Shown here piece by piece: positions 45,230 to 46,823 of a stretch of DNA of 46,823 nucleotides. This DNA comes from Bacillus bingmayongensis (lineage in GTDB: Bacteria > Bacillota > Bacilli > Bacillales > Bacillaceae_G). The stretch spans positions 1 through 46,823 of the forward strand of contig NZ_AKCS01000028.1 in assembly GCF_000299035.1 (NCBI RefSeq), in the 5' to 3' direction. Position 1 is the stretch's first letter; each line of letters opens with the position of its first letter. Below the pieces are notes generated by a model, which was not told where the DNA came from, searched no databases, and worked only from the letters and a program-made list of their open reading frames with translations. Made by a program: the position numbers and the translations under genes.

Positions 45230-46402
45230 TCATTGCAAATCAATTATTTTAGCATTATTCTTTCCATTGATACTTAAAATTACATAATCTTCTTCGTCAT
45301 GGTTTATTTTATGGTCTTTAAGCGTATTTTTTTGCTCTCTATTAATGGGTAAGATCACTATTTTTTGCTTTTCGCTCTTGTACTTATAAAAATCCTCGTA
45401 AACACTTTTATAATCAAACAGGCTTTTTTTGTTTATCTCCGTCTGTTCATGTGTAGCTTCCTCAAAAGAAGGTTCGAAATTCTCAACGATATTGGCATTT
45501 AAAAAATTGATAATATAATCAGTGATTTTTATATGATTTTTTAGTTCCAGATCCAAATACATAGGCATGCTATTACACTCAAGAAGATAAAATTCTCCTT
45601 TATTATTTAATTTTAAATCTATGCCTGAAAATTCAAGTCCTAATATTTTCGCGGCTTCTAAGCAGACATTCTCGATTGAAGATGGAAGATGAATCATTTT
45701 GTAATTCAGTTTTCCCTTCGAAAACATAGGATCTGTTCTATAATCAATTGTGGATTTGTTAGATTCTCTTTGAATTTCATGTGCAGATAAAATTTCCCCA
45801 TCTAGAGTATAGACCCTAATATCTTTTCCCTCTATATACTCTTGAAAAATAACGGGCTCTAAATTTAAAGACTTCATCTTTAATAATTCATCGCCGTTCA
45901 CTTCTCTACAATAATATCCACCTACGAGAGGTTTATATACAATTCTATCCGTTGATTTTATGAACTCTTCTAATCTTTTGTAAGAGTTTGTGATACAAGT
46001 TTTTGGAATAGGTAATCCTGCATGAATCAGTTTATACAGTTGAAAGTATTTAGAATGGTCTGCAGGAGGATTTATCATTCTAACTCCATTAAGTTGCATG
46101 ATTTGCAGCCAAGAACGTAAATTCTCGATTTGGCTTTTAAATTGCATTTGTTCATTATATGTATCTATATAAGGTGTATTAACTAATTGAGGTGTAAAAA
46201 TCATGTTACTCCTAATAAAAATAGAACGAACATTATCTATATCTATTACCTTCCCGTTATAAATTAGCTTATTATCAATAAAGGAATATTCATTGCTATG
46301 AACAGGTCCTAATTCTGTGAAAGATATATTCCTTTTTTTTAGTTTATACATCAGATAATTACAATGAAAATCATCCATTGGGTTGACGATAAGTAAGGAC
46401 AT
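45230..46402 (-). CDS. ATP-grasp ligase, graspetide (omega-ester peptide) synthetase
   Basis: A 390-aa protein. After the N-terminal domain come the ATP-grasp elements: YKPLVGGYY (ATP-binding Lys), VIFQEYIEGKDIRVYTLDGEIL, and the metal-binding GIDLKLNNKGEFYLLECNSMP (Asp and E-C-N). This pattern is that of microviridin/plesiocin-type synthetases related to RimK. They activate Glu/Asp side chains and join them to Thr/Ser or Lys of a precursor. The precursor is the small gene 91 bases upstream. Graspetide ligases are usually about 320-330 aa. This one carries about 80 extra C-terminal residues rich in Lys, Glu and Asn, whose role is unknown. The site AGAGGAAATAAAAT precedes ATG 46402. Confidence 0.85.
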   Translation of the reverse strand: MSLLIVNPMDDFHCNYLMYKLKKRNISFTELGPVHSNEYSFIDNKLIYNGKVIDIDNVRSIFIRSNMIFTPQLVNTPYIDTYNEQMQFKSQIENLRSWLQIMQLNGVRMINPPADHSKYFQLYKLIHAGLPIPKTCITNSYKRLEEFIKSTDRIVYKPLVGGYYCREVNGDELLKMKSLNLEPVIFQEYIEGKDIRVYTLDGEILSAHEIQRESNKSTIDYRTDPMFSKGKLNYKMIHLPSSIENVCLEAAKILGLEFSGIDLKLNNKGEFYLLECNSMPMYLDLELKNHIKITDYIINFLNANIVENFEPSFEEATHEQTEINKKSLFDYKSVYEDFYKYKSEKQKIVILPINREQKNTLKDHKINHDEEDYVILSINGKNNAKIIDLQ

Positions 46403-46428
46403 ATTTTATTTCCTCTCTTAGAGCAAGG

Positions 46429-46472
46429 AGGACAAATAATTTAATCATTCAGGCAATCAAATTATTTGTCCT
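46429..46472 (-). promoter_or_regulatory. Hairpin between graspetide precursor and ligase genes
   Basis: A perfect 14-bp inverted repeat (AGGACAAATAATTT with AAATTATTTGTCCT, 16-base loop). It has no T-run, so it is more likely an mRNA-stability or attenuation element. Such an element would leave more precursor than ligase mRNA. Confidence 0.6.
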
Positions 46473-46493
46473 GTCTCTATCTATCTCTAATTA

Positions 46494-46649
46494 TTAAAAC
46501 CAGCGGTCTTCTTCTCCCAGAGCCATGGTAGTAACAGGACCATAACTAATTTGATTTAAATCTTCTCCATTAAGCTGAATCTCTTGTAGTGTTACTCCAG
46601 TTTTTTTTAGAATTAATTCACTTTGTTCTTGATCTAGTTTAATATTCAT
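46494..46649 (-). CDS. Graspetide precursor peptide (plesiocin-type core)
   Basis: 51 aa. The ATG at 46649 follows a near-perfect site (AGGAGGAATATAC). The leader is helical and acidic (MNIKLDQEQSELILKKTGVT, then LQEIQLNGEDLNQI). The C-terminal core reads YGPVTTMALGEEDRWF. T-T-x-x-x-x-E-E is the ring-forming pattern of plesiocin-group graspetides, where two Thr make esters with two Glu to form a hairpin-like bicycle. Only one core repeat is present, while plesiocin has several. The adjacent Asp and Arg-Trp-Phe tail are distinctive. The function of the product is unknown; known relatives include protease inhibitors. Confidence 0.82.
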   Translation of the reverse strand: MNIKLDQEQSELILKKTGVTLQEIQLNGEDLNQISYGPVTTMALGEEDRWF

Positions 46650-46730
46650 GTATATTCCTCCTGATTAATAAGTTTCAAATAGTAAATTTCGACAAAAATA
46701 TCTAAAAACCTTTTTATTTTTTGAAAATTT

Positions 46731-46799
46731 GGTTCTGGCGCAAAAATCATTTGATAGAGACATAGAAACCTACATAGACTGTTCAATGGCAGATTATGA
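46731..46799 (-). mobile_element. IS240-like end remnant
   Basis: GGTTCTGGCGCAAAAATCATT is the transposase-distal end of the IS240 variant seen at 28348 and 12661. After 69 bases it is cut by the next element. It lies 82 bases upstream of the graspetide start and may limit or supply its promoter. Confidence 0.8.
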
Positions 46800-46823
46800 G
46801 GTTCTGGTGCAAAAACTTCAGGA
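46800..46823. mobile_element. End of another IS240-like element, running out of the window
   Basis: GGTTCTGGTGCAAAAAC begins inside the previous IS240 remnant and continues past the window edge. Confidence 0.6.

Noticed and set aside
1-46823. CRISPR arrays, tRNA or rRNA genes
   Set aside because: No regularly spaced repeats with unique spacers and no tRNA or rRNA-like sequence were seen. The many repeats are IS ends.

Overview
The window looks like Bacillus cereus group DNA, most likely Bacillus thuringiensis. It is AT-rich, uses strong AGGAGG-type ribosome binding sites, and is crowded with IS6-family (IS240-like and a second type) and IS231-like insertion sequences. It also carries kurstakin-type lipopeptide genes and a fragment of a spore SASP gene. 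Whether it is plasmid or chromosome cannot be told from the sequence.

Layout. (1) 1-10.4 kb: a kurstakin-like NRPS locus that has been broken and inverted. The 3' end of the last NRPS gene (krsC-like), sfp and a type II thioesterase run rightward. An IS6-family element follows, then the first NRPS gene (krsA-like: lipoinitiation C, Thr-activating A, T, E) and its MFS exporter run leftward. The first five codons of the next gene (krsB-like) are still attached to krsA and stop at the IS end. (2) 11-12.9 kb: a truncated secreted-protein gene and nested IS240 copies. (3) 12.9-16.6 kb: a leftward five-gene bacteriocin-type operon (membrane protein, small peptide, large membrane protein, SpoIIM/DUF95 protein, ATPase) with a clear sigma-A promoter. 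(4) 16.9-18.9 kb: IS copies around gene scraps. (5) 19-21.4 kb: a sortase-anchored adhesin with a thioester domain and five CnaB repeats. (6) 21.6-32.6 kb: a mobile-element pile-up. It includes an IS231-like element whose transposase gene is split by a group II intron exactly in the catalytic Glu codon, two small hypothetical genes, and a SASP fragment. (7) 32.8-42.1 kb: a complete circular bacteriocin locus. A leftward adaptor/ATPase/permease/Yip1 operon faces a rightward operon of candidate immunity peptide, 65-aa circular bacteriocin precursor, membrane proteins, ATPase and DUF95 protein. (8) 42.3-45.1 kb: a Tn3-family remnant, and one IS6 copy inserted in another with a perfect 8-bp target duplication. 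(9) 45.2-46.65 kb: a two-gene graspetide (ester-crosslinked peptide) locus made of an ATP-grasp ligase and a 51-aa precursor with a TTMALGEE core. IS240 fragments close the window.

The theme is a cargo of antimicrobial or signalling peptides (one lipopeptide, two bacteriocin-type operons, one graspetide) embedded in and partly broken by insertion sequences. The most interesting items are the graspetide locus, the 65-aa circular bacteriocin with its paired transporter, the second bacteriocin-type operon with an atypical peptide, the IS-linked inversion that splits the kurstakin genes, and the intron sitting in a catalytic codon.
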